Of a DNA stretch of 15,864 nt, positions 1-5,957 are shown piece by piece. The DNA is from Fimbriimonadales bacterium. GTDB taxonomy: Bacteria > Armatimonadota > Fimbriimonadia > Fimbriimonadales > GBS-DC. Where the stretch lies: NCBI GenBank assembly GCA_026416065.1, contig JAOAFW010000354.1:1-15864 (forward strand). Direction: 5' to 3'. How positions within the stretch are numbered: the stretch's first letter is position 1; the number at the start of each line of letters is the position of its first letter. The position numbers were made by a program, and so were the translations under genes. The notes under the pieces are model-generated. The model had not been told where the DNA came from. It saw only the letters and a list, made by a program, of their open reading frames with translations, and made no database searches.

Positions 1-560
1 CGATAGATGAGTTGATCCTGCGCACCGATAGAGAGCTTGAGGTTCACTGAGGCGTTGCCCTGCGAGTCGGTAATCTCCACGATGCGGGTCTGCTTTCCGC
101 CGACCGTCTGCGTACCGCGAAATTGAACTTTCGAGTTTGGACCGAGTTCGTCGAGGTTCTGGTCAGCGATGCCCATCAGCATACCCGCCTCTCCCAGCAA
201 GCGCGAGTTGCCACCTTTCAGATCGGGTGGAGCAGGACGCTTGAGATACTGCTTTGCTGCCGGGACATATTCGTAAACCGTCTTGCCATCCGAATAGACT
301 TCGCGAGGCGGGCTGAACGCGCTGGCACCAATCTTCGCCGCCACACGATTGGGACGCTGCATCGCGATTGTGGAGTTCATCTGCTGTTTATTCGAGTTGC
401 CCCCGAAACTCATTTCCACCGTCATATCGATGTTCACTTCCCACGATTTCGCGTTGCGGTATTTCTGTTGTACCTGTTTGAGGAACGCTTTCGCGTCTTG
501 CTGGGCTACGCCCGTTGCCGTCGCCGCCAAAACTACTGCTGCAATCCATAAAGTTCGCAT
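1..560 (-). CDS. Secreted DUF2092/LolA-like protein (partial, C-terminus outside window)
   Basis: Reading the minus strand from the ATG at 558-560 gives 186 open codons that run off the left edge, so the stop is not in the window. The protein starts with a typical Sec signal peptide (MRTLWIAAVVLAATATGVAQ, predicted cleavage near residues 19-20). It continues with 'AFLKQVQQKYRNAKSWEVNI', 'MQRPNRVAAKIG', 'EVYSDGKTVYEYVPAAKQYL' and a later 'TRIVEITDSQGN'. This order (averaged helix, 'RPNR' strand, 'sDGKtvY' strand) is what DUF2092 and LolA-fold periplasmic proteins show. Family members bind lipid or lipoprotein acyl chains, or are of unknown role. A GGAG lies 8 bases before the ATG. It is divergent from the E2-like gene, with 70 bases between starts. 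The exact substrate cannot be told; a general outer-membrane lipoprotein carrier homologue is the alternative. Confidence 0.8.
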   Translation of the reverse strand, partial: MRTLWIAAVVLAATATGVAQQDAKAFLKQVQQKYRNAKSWEVNIDMTVEMSFGGNSNKQQMNSTIAMQRPNRVAAKIGASAFSPPREVYSDGKTVYEYVPAAKQYLKRPAPPDLKGGNSRLLGEAGMLMGIADQNLDELGPNSKVQFRGTQTVGGKQTRIVEITDSQGNASVNLKLSIGAQDQLIY

Positions 561-582
561 GGTGGTCGTCTCCGTACATCGA

Positions 583-591
583 ACTATACCC
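583..591 (-). promoter_or_regulatory. Putative -10 element for the DUF2092 gene
   Basis: On the minus strand this reads GGGTATAGT, with TATAGT as the -10 hexamer, 22 bases before the ATG at 560. It matches the RGGTAYANT pattern seen before six other genes here. No convincing -35 is visible at 16-18 bases. It overlaps a palindrome shared with the divergent promoter. Confidence 0.45.
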
Positions 592-596
592 GAAAC

Positions 597-605
597 GGGT
601 ACAAT
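597..605 (+). promoter_or_regulatory. Putative -10 element for the E2-like gene
   Basis: GGGTACAAT, with TACAAT as -10, ends 25 bases before the start codon at 631. The 14 bases GAAACGGGTACAAT (592-605) recur exactly at 2931-2944 before the oxidoreductase gene, which argues for a functional promoter element. A recognisable -35 is missing. Confidence 0.5.
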
Positions 606-614
606 CTGTTCCCG

Positions 615-621
615 TAGGAGG
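615..621 (+). promoter_or_regulatory. Shine-Dalgarno that fixes the E2 start at 631
   Basis: TAGGAGG lies 9 bases before ATG 631. The frame stays open upstream to an ATG at 349. That longer version would be translated across the divergent DUF2092 gene and its promoter and adds no family sequence, so the start at 631 is preferred. Confidence 0.85.
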
Positions 622-630
622 CGTCTATCG

Positions 631-1800
631 ATGGCGATTGTTGAGGTAATCGTACCGCAGTTAGGCGAAGGATTGCAAGAAGTGCGCGTGATGCGCTTTT
701 TGAAGCAACCGGGCGACCGTGTGGAGCGAGATGAACATATCTACGAAATGGAGACCGATAAAGCAAATGTTGAAGTAGAGAGTCCCCACGCGGGCGTGAT
801 TGTGGAGTGGCTGGCTAAAGAGGGCGACATTTTGCCGATTGGCGCGCCGATTGCACGGATGGAGGTGGAGGGCGTCGTGGAGGTGGCTGCGCCTGCGGCG
901 CACGCGCCCCAGCCTGCACCTGCCGCGCCTGCCGTACCGCGCGAACCCGTCGCGGTGGGCGCACGCCTCGAACTGACCATCCCACCCCGTACCCGTGCCT
1001 ACGCACGGCAAAAGGGCATCTCCGAAGAAGAGTTGCGCCGAATCCCCGCGGCTTCCGGCAACAAACTGATGCCGGAAGATATCGACGCCTACCTGGCGGG
1101 GCGCTCCGAAACAGTGGCAGGTGCGGAATACGTCGACTACCCACTGCCCCAGCAGCAACGCACCTTTATCTATCGTATCAAGCGCAGCAGCCAGCTGGTG
1201 GTGCCCGCCGTGTTGCGCCGACCGGCGCGATGGGACGCCCTGTGGCGCGTCGTCGAGCGGTTCAAGTCAGACCCGAACGCGCCCGTCCAGCCTTCCGAAT
1301 TTCAGGTGTTCGCCTACTGCGCGGCGCAGGCGACTTTGCAACACCCCAAATTCCGTTCCCAGCTTGTGGGTGAGGAGACCCTGCGCCAGTACCAGCATGT
1401 GAACCTGGGGATTGCTGTCGCGCGTCCGGGCGACGAGTTAGTGACTGCGCTGGTGAAAAACGCTTCCGCGCTCGATTTCGTGAGTTTCGTGCGCACGCTG
1501 CAGAGCCAGATCCGCAAAGCGCGTGCAGGCGAGGATCAGGCGGACGCCAGCATCCAGCTCCTGCTAACCTATATGGGCGGCTACCAGATGGTGGATGCCA
1601 TCCCCGTGCTGGTTTCGCCGGCTGTGGCGATCCTTTTCGCGGGCGAGGCGTTCCCTGTTGATGGCGTGCCGCATGTCAACCTCGTGCTGACTTTTGACCA
1701 TCGCTTAGTCAACGGCGTAGGTGGTGCAGAGTTCCTGAACGCGGTTGCGCATAACCTGGAGAATGCCGAAACGCTGGTGCAGCAGGGTATGAGGGGCTAA
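631..1800 (+). CDS. Lipoyl-domain acyltransferase, E2-like component of a 2-oxoacid dehydrogenase complex
   Basis: This 389-residue protein has the E2 layout. A lipoyl domain spans about residues 1-80, with the lipoylation site ETDKANVE (Lys44). A Pro/Ala linker covers 85-115, a peripheral subunit-binding domain about 117-155 ('PPRTRAYARQKGISEEELRR' then 'DIDAYLAGR'), and a CAT-fold acyltransferase core about 175-385. In the family, E2 passes the acyl group from the swinging lipoyl arm to CoA, and the binding domain holds E1 or E3. The catalytic signature near the C-terminus reads DHRLVNG (356-362), so the usual HxxxDG has Asn361 in place of Asp. The SNLG-like strand is 'TYMGG'. No E1 or E3 gene is nearby. 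It ends tail-to-tail with AcuC with zero bases between stops. The substrate (pyruvate, branched-chain or acetoin) cannot be decided. Confidence 0.88.
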   Translation: MAIVEVIVPQLGEGLQEVRVMRFLKQPGDRVERDEHIYEMETDKANVEVESPHAGVIVEWLAKEGDILPIGAPIARMEVEGVVEVAAPAAHAPQPAPAAPAVPREPVAVGARLELTIPPRTRAYARQKGISEEELRRIPAASGNKLMPEDIDAYLAGRSETVAGAEYVDYPLPQQQRTFIYRIKRSSQLVVPAVLRRPARWDALWRVVERFKSDPNAPVQPSEFQVFAYCAAQATLQHPKFRSQLVGEETLRQYQHVNLGIAVARPGDELVTALVKNASALDFVSFVRTLQSQIRKARAGEDQADASIQLLLTYMGGYQMVDAIPVLVSPAVAILFAGEAFPVDGVPHVNLVLTFDHRLVNGVGGAEFLNAVAHNLENAETLVQQGMRG

Positions 1801-2892
1801 CTACCCCCAATACCGCCACCAGAAACCGATCTGTTGCTCGGCGTAGCGTCGGGCGTACTCCCGATCGGCGGGCTCAATGCTGGGCAGAACATGATCGGTC
1901 AAGGTCGGGATGCGCTCGTGCCAGATGAACGATTCGGGCGTGGCATCGGGCAGTTCCATGTCCACTAAAGTCGCAATCGCCAGCGTCCACATACGGGGCA
2001 CAGTGGTCAAGTTATAGCCTCCGCCTCCCAACGCCACGGTCGGCAACCCCAGCGACTGCGCCCACTGCACTGCGCGGAGCCATCCCTGCGCCGTCAGGCT
2101 TAAGTGTCCCAGCGGATCCAAGTAATGCGGGTCACAGCCCATCTGCAACACCAACGCCTGCGGCTGGAACTGCTCGAATGCTCGTGGCACCACCGCCTGA
2201 AACGCCTCCCACCAGATTGCATCGTCGGTATAGGGTGCAAGCGGAATATTAACAGAAGTTCCTTCCGCCTCGCCCTCGCCTAACTCGTTCACAAACCCAG
2301 TGCCCGGAAAGAGCCACTTGCCGCTTTCGTGGATCGAGACGGTCAACACGCTGGGGTCTTGATAAAAGATCCACTGCACGCCGTCGCCGTGATGCAGGTC
2401 GATATCCAGATACGCTACGCGCTCGAATCGCTCCCGCAGGATGGCGACGGCGATGGCGGGGTCGTTGAACACGCAGAACCCGCTGGCTCGGTCGGACATG
2501 GCGTGGTGTAGCCCACCCGTGATATTAATCGCCAGCGGTGCCCCGTCGCGCACGGCATATGCAGCAGCGACCGTCGCACTGGTGTACGCCAACGCCGCTT
2601 CCCACATGCCTAAAAATGGCGGATTGTCCCCGTATGCTGAAAAGCCCCACCGATGCGCTTCCATCACCGGCGCGCCCGCGCTCAGCTGGCGCACCACCTC
2701 GATATACTCCGGCGTATGAACACGACGCAACTCCTGTTCGTCTATTGGCGGTGGTACTCGCCAGTTTAGCTGGTCGCTTAACCCATACTCACCCATCAAC
2801 GCCCGCAGCAATATGAGCCGCTGTGGTTTCAGCGGGTGCGACTCGCTGAACTGGTACTGCTCTATCGCCGAATCGTAAAAAAACGGCGTCAT
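1801..2892 (-). CDS. acuC: AcuC-type histone deacetylase family enzyme
   Basis: This 363-residue, single-domain enzyme has the arginase/deacetylase fold. All active-site elements are visible: the His pair in GGLHHAM (129-130), zinc ligands in YLDIDLHHGDGVQ (Asp165, His167), the third zinc Asp in GCDPHYLDPLGH (Asp254), and the catalytic Tyr in GGGGYN (Tyr293). Family members remove acetyl groups from lysine, and Bacillus AcuC works on acetyl-CoA synthetase. The substrate here is inferred only from homology. The start at 2892 (MTPFFYDSAIEQY) matches where the family begins. An upstream ATG at 3033 in the same frame would cross the divergent gene and adds unrelated residues. There is little Shine-Dalgarno, and a -10-like element lies 7 bases upstream, so the mRNA may be leaderless. 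Its neighbour is an acyltransferase, but they are on opposite strands and not an operon. An acetylpolyamine amidohydrolase is a less likely alternative. Confidence 0.9.
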   Translation of the reverse strand: MTPFFYDSAIEQYQFSESHPLKPQRLILLRALMGEYGLSDQLNWRVPPPIDEQELRRVHTPEYIEVVRQLSAGAPVMEAHRWGFSAYGDNPPFLGMWEAALAYTSATVAAAYAVRDGAPLAINITGGLHHAMSDRASGFCVFNDPAIAVAILRERFERVAYLDIDLHHGDGVQWIFYQDPSVLTVSIHESGKWLFPGTGFVNELGEGEAEGTSVNIPLAPYTDDAIWWEAFQAVVPRAFEQFQPQALVLQMGCDPHYLDPLGHLSLTAQGWLRAVQWAQSLGLPTVALGGGGYNLTTVPRMWTLAIATLVDMELPDATPESFIWHERIPTLTDHVLPSIEPADREYARRYAEQQIGFWWRYWG

Positions 2893-2899
2893 CGCCTGC

Positions 2900-2908
2900 A
2901 GTATACCT
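2900..2908 (-). promoter_or_regulatory. Putative -10 element for acuC (leaderless arrangement)
   Basis: The minus strand reads AGGTATACT. The hexamer TATACT ends 7 bases before the ATG at 2892, which would place the transcript start at or next to the start codon. No good -35 is seen. Confidence 0.4.
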
Positions 2909-2935
2909 TGACTTGCACAGCCGGCATAGAGAAAC

Positions 2936-2944
2936 GGGTACAAT
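2936..2944 (+). promoter_or_regulatory. Putative -10 element for the oxidoreductase-ANTAR operon
   Basis: GGGTACAAT lies 48 bases before the start at 2993. It is part of a 14-base exact match (2931-2944) to the element before the E2-like gene. Unlike that site, it is not palindromic. A TTGACT at 2908-2913 is 25 bases away, too far for a normal -35. Confidence 0.5.
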
Positions 2945-2992
2945 AAAGGCAGGCTCGCGTCCCAGAAGACTGGACTTGACCGGGAGCAGGCG

Positions 2993-4081
2993 ATGGATAC
3001 GGTAGGCGTAGGGATTATCGGGGCAGGCGGCATTGCGGCGGCGCACGCAAAAGCCTATCAGATGCTCGGCGCCAAAGCCCAACTGATCGGCGTTGCTGAC
3101 ATCGACGAGGAGCGTGCCCGCGCGTTTGCGCGTCGCTTCGAGATTCCGGTCTGGAGCAGCGAAGACGATGAGATTCTCAAGCGCGACGATATCCAGGTCG
3201 TGAGTCTGTGCTTACCGCATCACCTCCATGCTCCAATTGCAATTGCAGCACTGCAGGCAGGCAAACATGTGTTGGTTGAGAAACCGCTGGCTATCAGTTT
3301 GGAGGAGGCGGACGCGATGATTCGCGCTGCGCAGAAAGCGAAACGCAATCTGGGCGTAGTGTTCCAGTTGCGTTTTGAGAGCGATGTGCAGCGTGCGCGA
3401 CTCATCTTGGAACGCGGTCTAATCGGGAAACCCTTCTACGCCGAGGCGAGCTGCCTTTGGTGGCGACGCCCGATGTACTACGAAAACACATGGCGTGGTA
3501 AATGGGCAACCGAGGGCGGTGGTGCAGTCATCAATCAGGCAACCCATCACATCGACCTGCTTATCTACCTGCTGGGAATGCCGCAGCGTGTCTACGCTGA
3601 AATTGACACCATCGCTCACAAAATTGAAGTGGAGGACTGGTGTTTGGCGACGCTGTACTGGGATAGCATGAAGGCGAGTTTTTGCGCCTCGACCTGTGCT
3701 GAGCTGGAAGCCGACTCCAGTCGGATGCTCATTTTAGGCGCAAACGGCTCTATCCAGATGTTTCCGTTCCGCCCCCACTCCCGTCAGGAGGAGCGCCACC
3801 TGCAGATCGCAGAAGCTTGTCGTACTGTACCCGAGCAAGACATACCCGGTCATACCGCCGAAATCCACGACTTTGTGTTTAGTGTTGTGGAGAAGCGCGA
3901 GCCGCGCGTATCCGCCACGGAAGGACGACGCGCCCTGGAACTGATCACCGCCATTTACCAGTCTGCCTTCAGCAACGATGTGGTACAACTTCCTATCACA
4001 CCCGAAAGCCCCTGCTATACTACTGCAGGGAAACTGGAGATGGCGCGGCGCTACACAGCTCAACAAGCGGAGCGAATTTAG
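2993..4081 (+). CDS. Gfo/Idh/MocA family NAD(P)-dependent oxidoreductase
   Basis: This 362-residue cytoplasmic dehydrogenase starts with a Rossmann nucleotide-binding motif, GIIGAGGIA (7-15), followed by an acidic strand end 'VADIDEERA' that favours NAD. The family's EKP motif is at 96-98 ('VLVEKPLAIS'); its lysine is the usual catalytic residue. The C-terminal alpha/beta domain has the 'GGGAVINQATHHIDLL' segment (175-190), carrying the conserved histidine (His185/186). Members oxidise or epimerise sugars, inositols and related alcohols; the sequence does not show which. GGGAG at 2982-2986 precedes the ATG by 6 bases. The next gene, an ANTAR regulator, follows after 20 bases on the same strand, so the two are probably co-transcribed. 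The gene is intact and of normal family length. Confidence 0.93.
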   Translation: MDTVGVGIIGAGGIAAAHAKAYQMLGAKAQLIGVADIDEERARAFARRFEIPVWSSEDDEILKRDDIQVVSLCLPHHLHAPIAIAALQAGKHVLVEKPLAISLEEADAMIRAAQKAKRNLGVVFQLRFESDVQRARLILERGLIGKPFYAEASCLWWRRPMYYENTWRGKWATEGGGAVINQATHHIDLLIYLLGMPQRVYAEIDTIAHKIEVEDWCLATLYWDSMKASFCASTCAELEADSSRMLILGANGSIQMFPFRPHSRQEERHLQIAEACRTVPEQDIPGHTAEIHDFVFSVVEKREPRVSATEGRRALELITAIYQSAFSNDVVQLPITPESPCYTTAGKLEMARRYTAQQAERI

Positions 4082-4091
4082 CGAGAGAGAT

Positions 4092-4097
4092 GGAGGG
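4092..4097 (+). promoter_or_regulatory. Shine-Dalgarno that favours the ANTAR regulator start at 4102
   Basis: GGAGGG lies 4 bases before ATG 4102. An in-frame ATG at 4090 overlaps this site and would add only four residues (MEGT), so 4102 is the better start. Confidence 0.7.
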
Positions 4098-4101
4098 AAC
4101 T

Positions 4102-4692
4102 ATGGAAATGCACAAATCACCAATCCGCGTGATGGTTGCAGAGGATGAGGAGCTCACCCGATTGATGGTGCGTACCCAGCTGGAACAGCTGGGCTATGAA
4201 GTCGTCGGGGAGGCGGAGACGGGAGAAGATGCGGTCCGAATCGCCATCCAGACGCAGCCTGATGTGATTGTTATGGACATCCGCATGCCGTTGATGGACG
4301 GTATTGAGGCAGCACGACAGATTGTGTCGCAGCACCCCTGCGCCATCGTGTTCCTCACCGCGTATGCGGAGGAGGAACTGGTCAATCAAGCGACTGCCGC
4401 CGGCGCATATGCCTACCTGCTCAAACCTTTCCGCAAGCAGGAACTCGCGCCCGCCATCAACGTCGCGCTCACCCGATTCCAACAAATGCAGGCGAAAGAT
4501 AAAGAAGTACGCGAACTTCAAGAAGCCTTGGAGACTCGCAAACTCATTGAACGCGCCAAGGGCATCTTGATGGATCGACTGGGACTGAGCGAATCGGAAG
4601 CGTTCCGCCGGATCCACTTCATGGCGCGCAATCAGAACAAAACGATGAAGGACATTGCTCAGAGTATTATTACGGCTTCGGAAATTCTGTAG
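4102..4692 (+). CDS. Response regulator with ANTAR RNA-binding output domain
   Basis: This 196-residue protein is a two-domain regulator. The receiver domain (about 7-125) has the acidic pair Glu14/Asp15, phospho-acceptor Asp59 in VMDIRMP, Thr86 in FLTAY and Lys108 in LLKPF. A coiled-coil helix (about 127-150) leads into an ANTAR domain (about 150-194: 'LIERAKGILMDRLGLSESEA', 'TMKDIAQSII'). ANTAR proteins bind paired hexaloop RNA hairpins in leader transcripts and prevent termination, usually after phosphorylation by a histidine kinase and dimerisation. No kinase is in the window. It sits 20 bases behind the oxidoreductase gene and is likely in the same operon. No clear ANTAR target hairpin pair was found nearby, so its regulon is unknown. 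All key receiver residues are present, so it should be phosphorylatable. Confidence 0.95.
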   Translation: MEMHKSPIRVMVAEDEELTRLMVRTQLEQLGYEVVGEAETGEDAVRIAIQTQPDVIVMDIRMPLMDGIEAARQIVSQHPCAIVFLTAYAEEELVNQATAAGAYAYLLKPFRKQELAPAINVALTRFQQMQAKDKEVRELQEALETRKLIERAKGILMDRLGLSESEAFRRIHFMARNQNKTMKDIAQSIITASEIL

Positions 4693-4699
4693 CCGCTTG

Positions 4700-4759
4700 G
4701 GCTCCACTGCGCTCGGAATGAAAAAGACCGACGCTTTCACAGGGATTTTCATTCCGAGC
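4700..4759. repeat. Inverted repeat downstream of the ANTAR gene, related to the element at 10709-10783
   Basis: The arms 4711-4724 (GCTCGGAATGAAAA) and 4746-4759 (TTTTCATTCCGAGC) are perfect 14-base complements around a 21-base loop. The left flank GGCTCCACTGCGCTCGGAA (4700-4718) closely matches the complement of 10765-10783 region, GGCTCCGCGCTGCGCTCGGA. It begins 7 bases after the regulator's stop. It could act as a hairpin at the 3' end of the operon, but there is no T-run after the right arm, so an interspersed palindromic repeat is as likely as a terminator. Confidence 0.6.
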
Positions 4760-4813
4760 CGTGAACCTGATTCTTCACCCGGAACCTATCTACTCTTACC
4801 GCTGTCTAAGGCG

Positions 4814-4871
4814 ATACCCTAAAAATACGGGATTTGTAAGTAGCCTCTTGACAAAACCGCATTTAGGGTAT
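4814..4871. promoter_or_regulatory. Inverted repeat flanking and overlapping the pilin promoter (possible operator)
   Basis: ATACCCTAAA (4814-4823) and TTTAGGGTAT (4862-4871) are perfect 10-base complements, 38 bases apart. The right arm covers the upstream edge of the -10 hexamer (4869-4874), and the left arm lies about 25 bases before the -35. This placement suits a dimeric repressor that loops or blocks the promoter. It could also be chance reuse of the lineage's GGGTA promoter motif. Confidence 0.4.
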
Positions 4872-4874
4872 AAT
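4848..4874 (+). promoter_or_regulatory. Sigma-70-type promoter for the DUF1559 pilin
   Basis: A consensus -35 TTGACA (4848-4853) and consensus -10 TATAAT (4869-4874) are separated by 15 bases, shorter than the usual 17. The -10 carries the GGG extension (GGGTATAAT). Transcription would start near 4881, leaving a leader of about 80 bases. This is the strongest promoter in the window. Confidence 0.75.
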
Positions 4875-4890
4875 TGAGAAACTCCCAGGA

Positions 4891-4918
4891 GGGCAGCCCC
4901 GCTGATTCGGGACTGCCT
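4891..4918 (+). terminator. Leader hairpin before the pilin gene (attenuator-like)
   Basis: GGCAGCCCCG (4892-4901) pairs with CGGGACTGCC (4908-4917) with one C-A mismatch around a six-base loop (CTGATT). An outer G-U pair and a TTAAATTATG stretch follow. It sits inside the transcribed leader, about 10 bases after the expected start. It could be a weak early terminator, an mRNA-stabilising 5' hairpin, or neither. A small CTCC/GGAG pairing just upstream could compete with it. Confidence 0.4.
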
Positions 4919-4943
4919 TAAATTATGCGGGAGCGACATCTAT

Positions 4944-4949
4944 AGGAGG
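4944..4949 (+). promoter_or_regulatory. Shine-Dalgarno of the pilin gene, awkwardly spaced
   Basis: AGGAGG is followed after one base by an ATG at 4951, too close for normal initiation. The next in-frame ATG, 4963, is 13 bases away. 4963 gives the short family-typical leader MNRKGFTLIE, so it is preferred; 4951 would add MSRT. Confidence 0.6.
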
Positions 4950-4962
4950 TATGAGCAGAACC

Positions 4963-5829
4963 ATGAATCGCAAGGGTTTTACGCTGATTGAGCTGCTGGT
5001 CGTGATTGCGATTATCGCGATTCTCGCAGCGATTCTGTTCCCTGTCTTTGCGCAGGCGCGCGAGAGTGCCCGCCAGACGCAGTGTACCAACAACCAGAAG
5101 CAGATTGCTACCAGTGTTCTGATGTATGTGCAGGACTACGACGAGACATTCCCGATGAGCGCGTACTTCGGGCGCAACAACGCCGGGCAGCTGGCATTGG
5201 TTGCTATCTACGATGTGCTTGCGCCGTATATCAAGAATGTCGACATTTTCGTCTGCCCGAGCTATCGTCCAGGTATTGACTGGCCTCAGCGTGTGCAGGC
5301 GGCAGGTTCGCCCGCGCCCGCGCTCGGCACCTTCCGCTATGTTGGCTACATTCCCAACCTCGGTCTGTTCGCTGAGAATTTCTGCCCCGTCGCGCAGAAG
5401 CGCACCCCAGTGACCAAGCTCGCTGCCCTTGAGTCCGCCGTGAACACGATTATGCTGTTCGACGGCTACCTGAAGAATCAAGCGGCGCTGGAGTACTTCA
5501 ACTTCCTGGGCTATGCACGCCACAAGGAAGGTCTGGTAATCAACTTCGCTGATGGACATGCGAAGTGGTGGCGCTGGAATGCAGTGAAGAACATCGCGCC
5601 GCGTGAGCAGTTCCCCACCCCTGCCACCGCCTACAACGGTCAGGCGACTCGCGTGGGTGCGAACGGCTTCTACTACAACTGGCGCGAAACGCCTGAGGGC
5701 CTGCTCGCCAGCGAAGCGCAACTGCAAGCAGTTCAAAGCACCCCCAGCGGCGCAAACGGTCCCTACAACGACCTGCACGGCGTACCCGGCACGGGCGTGA
5801 CCGACTCCGAAGACCAGACCTGCCAGTAA
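4963..5829 (+). CDS. Type II secretion/type IV-like pseudopilin, DUF1559 with H-X9-DG motif
   Basis: This 288-residue protein begins with a class III signal peptide, MNRKG then FTLIELLVV. Prepilin peptidase would cut after Gly5, N-methylate Phe6 and keep Glu10. The hydrophobic helix continues to about residue 30 and ends in 'LFPVFAQARESARQTQC', typical of the large DUF1559 families in Armatimonadota, Planctomycetota and Verrucomicrobiota. The processing-associated H-X9-DG motif is present: His187, nine residues, then Asp197-Gly198 ('RHKEGLVINFADGHAKWW'). About 90 residues follow this motif, rich in Gly, Pro, Asn and Tyr. The protein should sit in the inner membrane until assembled into a pseudopilus or surface fibre. 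It is a single-gene unit with its own strong promoter and terminator, and no assembly genes lie nearby. The specific role (secretion, adhesion or surface layer) is unknown. Confidence 0.93.
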   Translation: MNRKGFTLIELLVVIAIIAILAAILFPVFAQARESARQTQCTNNQKQIATSVLMYVQDYDETFPMSAYFGRNNAGQLALVAIYDVLAPYIKNVDIFVCPSYRPGIDWPQRVQAAGSPAPALGTFRYVGYIPNLGLFAENFCPVAQKRTPVTKLAALESAVNTIMLFDGYLKNQAALEYFNFLGYARHKEGLVINFADGHAKWWRWNAVKNIAPREQFPTPATAYNGQATRVGANGFYYNWRETPEGLLASEAQLQAVQSTPSGANGPYNDLHGVPGTGVTDSEDQTCQ

Positions 5830-5854
5830 TCGGCAGAAACCATCTCACACTACA

Positions 5855-5880
5855 CGAGCCGGGCAGCACTGCCCGGCTCG
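5855..5880 (+). terminator. Probable intrinsic terminator of the pilin gene
   Basis: CGAGCCGGGCAG (5855-5866) and CTGCCCGGCTCG (5869-5880) form a perfect 12-base GC-rich stem 25 bases after the stop codon. A T-rich but interrupted stretch follows (ATTCCGTTTCCC). The stem is very strong; the poor T-run lowers certainty that it terminates on its own. Confidence 0.7.
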
Positions 5881-5941
5881 ATTCCGTTTCCCTCGCGAAA
5901 CCGCAGGAACCTGCCGACAATTATCTGCGTTAATATCCATG

Positions 5942-5947
5942 TACACT
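5942..5947 (+). promoter_or_regulatory. Possible -10 element for spoVR
   Basis: TACACT ends 10 bases before the ATG at 5958, with GGGGG directly after it as the only weak ribosome-binding candidate. A start 6-7 bases downstream would leave a leader of only a few bases. It lacks the GGG extension seen at the other promoters, and no -35 is clear. Confidence 0.3.
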
Positions 5948-5957
5948 GGGGGCACCT

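Noticed and set aside
587..601. TACCCGAAACGGGTA as a classical repressor operator only
   Set aside because: Both halves fit the window-wide GGGTA promoter motif, so two divergent -10 elements explain the symmetry more simply. An operator is not excluded.
349..630. N-terminal extension of the E2-like gene by 94 residues
   Set aside because: It runs antisense to the DUF2092 signal-peptide region and across both promoters, and it has no family sequence. ATG 631 has an ideal Shine-Dalgarno.
1801..2892. Acetoin utilisation operon formed by the E2-like gene and acuC
   Set aside because: The genes are on opposite strands, there is no E1, E3 or acetoin kinase/ligase gene nearby, and the E2 substrate is undetermined.
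2893..3033. N-terminal extension of AcuC by 47 residues
   Set aside because: It overlaps the divergent oxidoreductase start and promoter. The family N-terminus begins at the inner Met (2892).
4884..4925. Pilin leader hairpin as an ANTAR target
   Set aside because: It has a six-base loop, but the loop is CTGATT, without A at position 1 and G at 4, and no second matching hairpin is next to it.
4918..5778. Long open frame antisense to the pilin gene
   Set aside because: The plus strand has clear pilin motifs, a ribosome site and promoter. The antisense frame has no recognisable domain.
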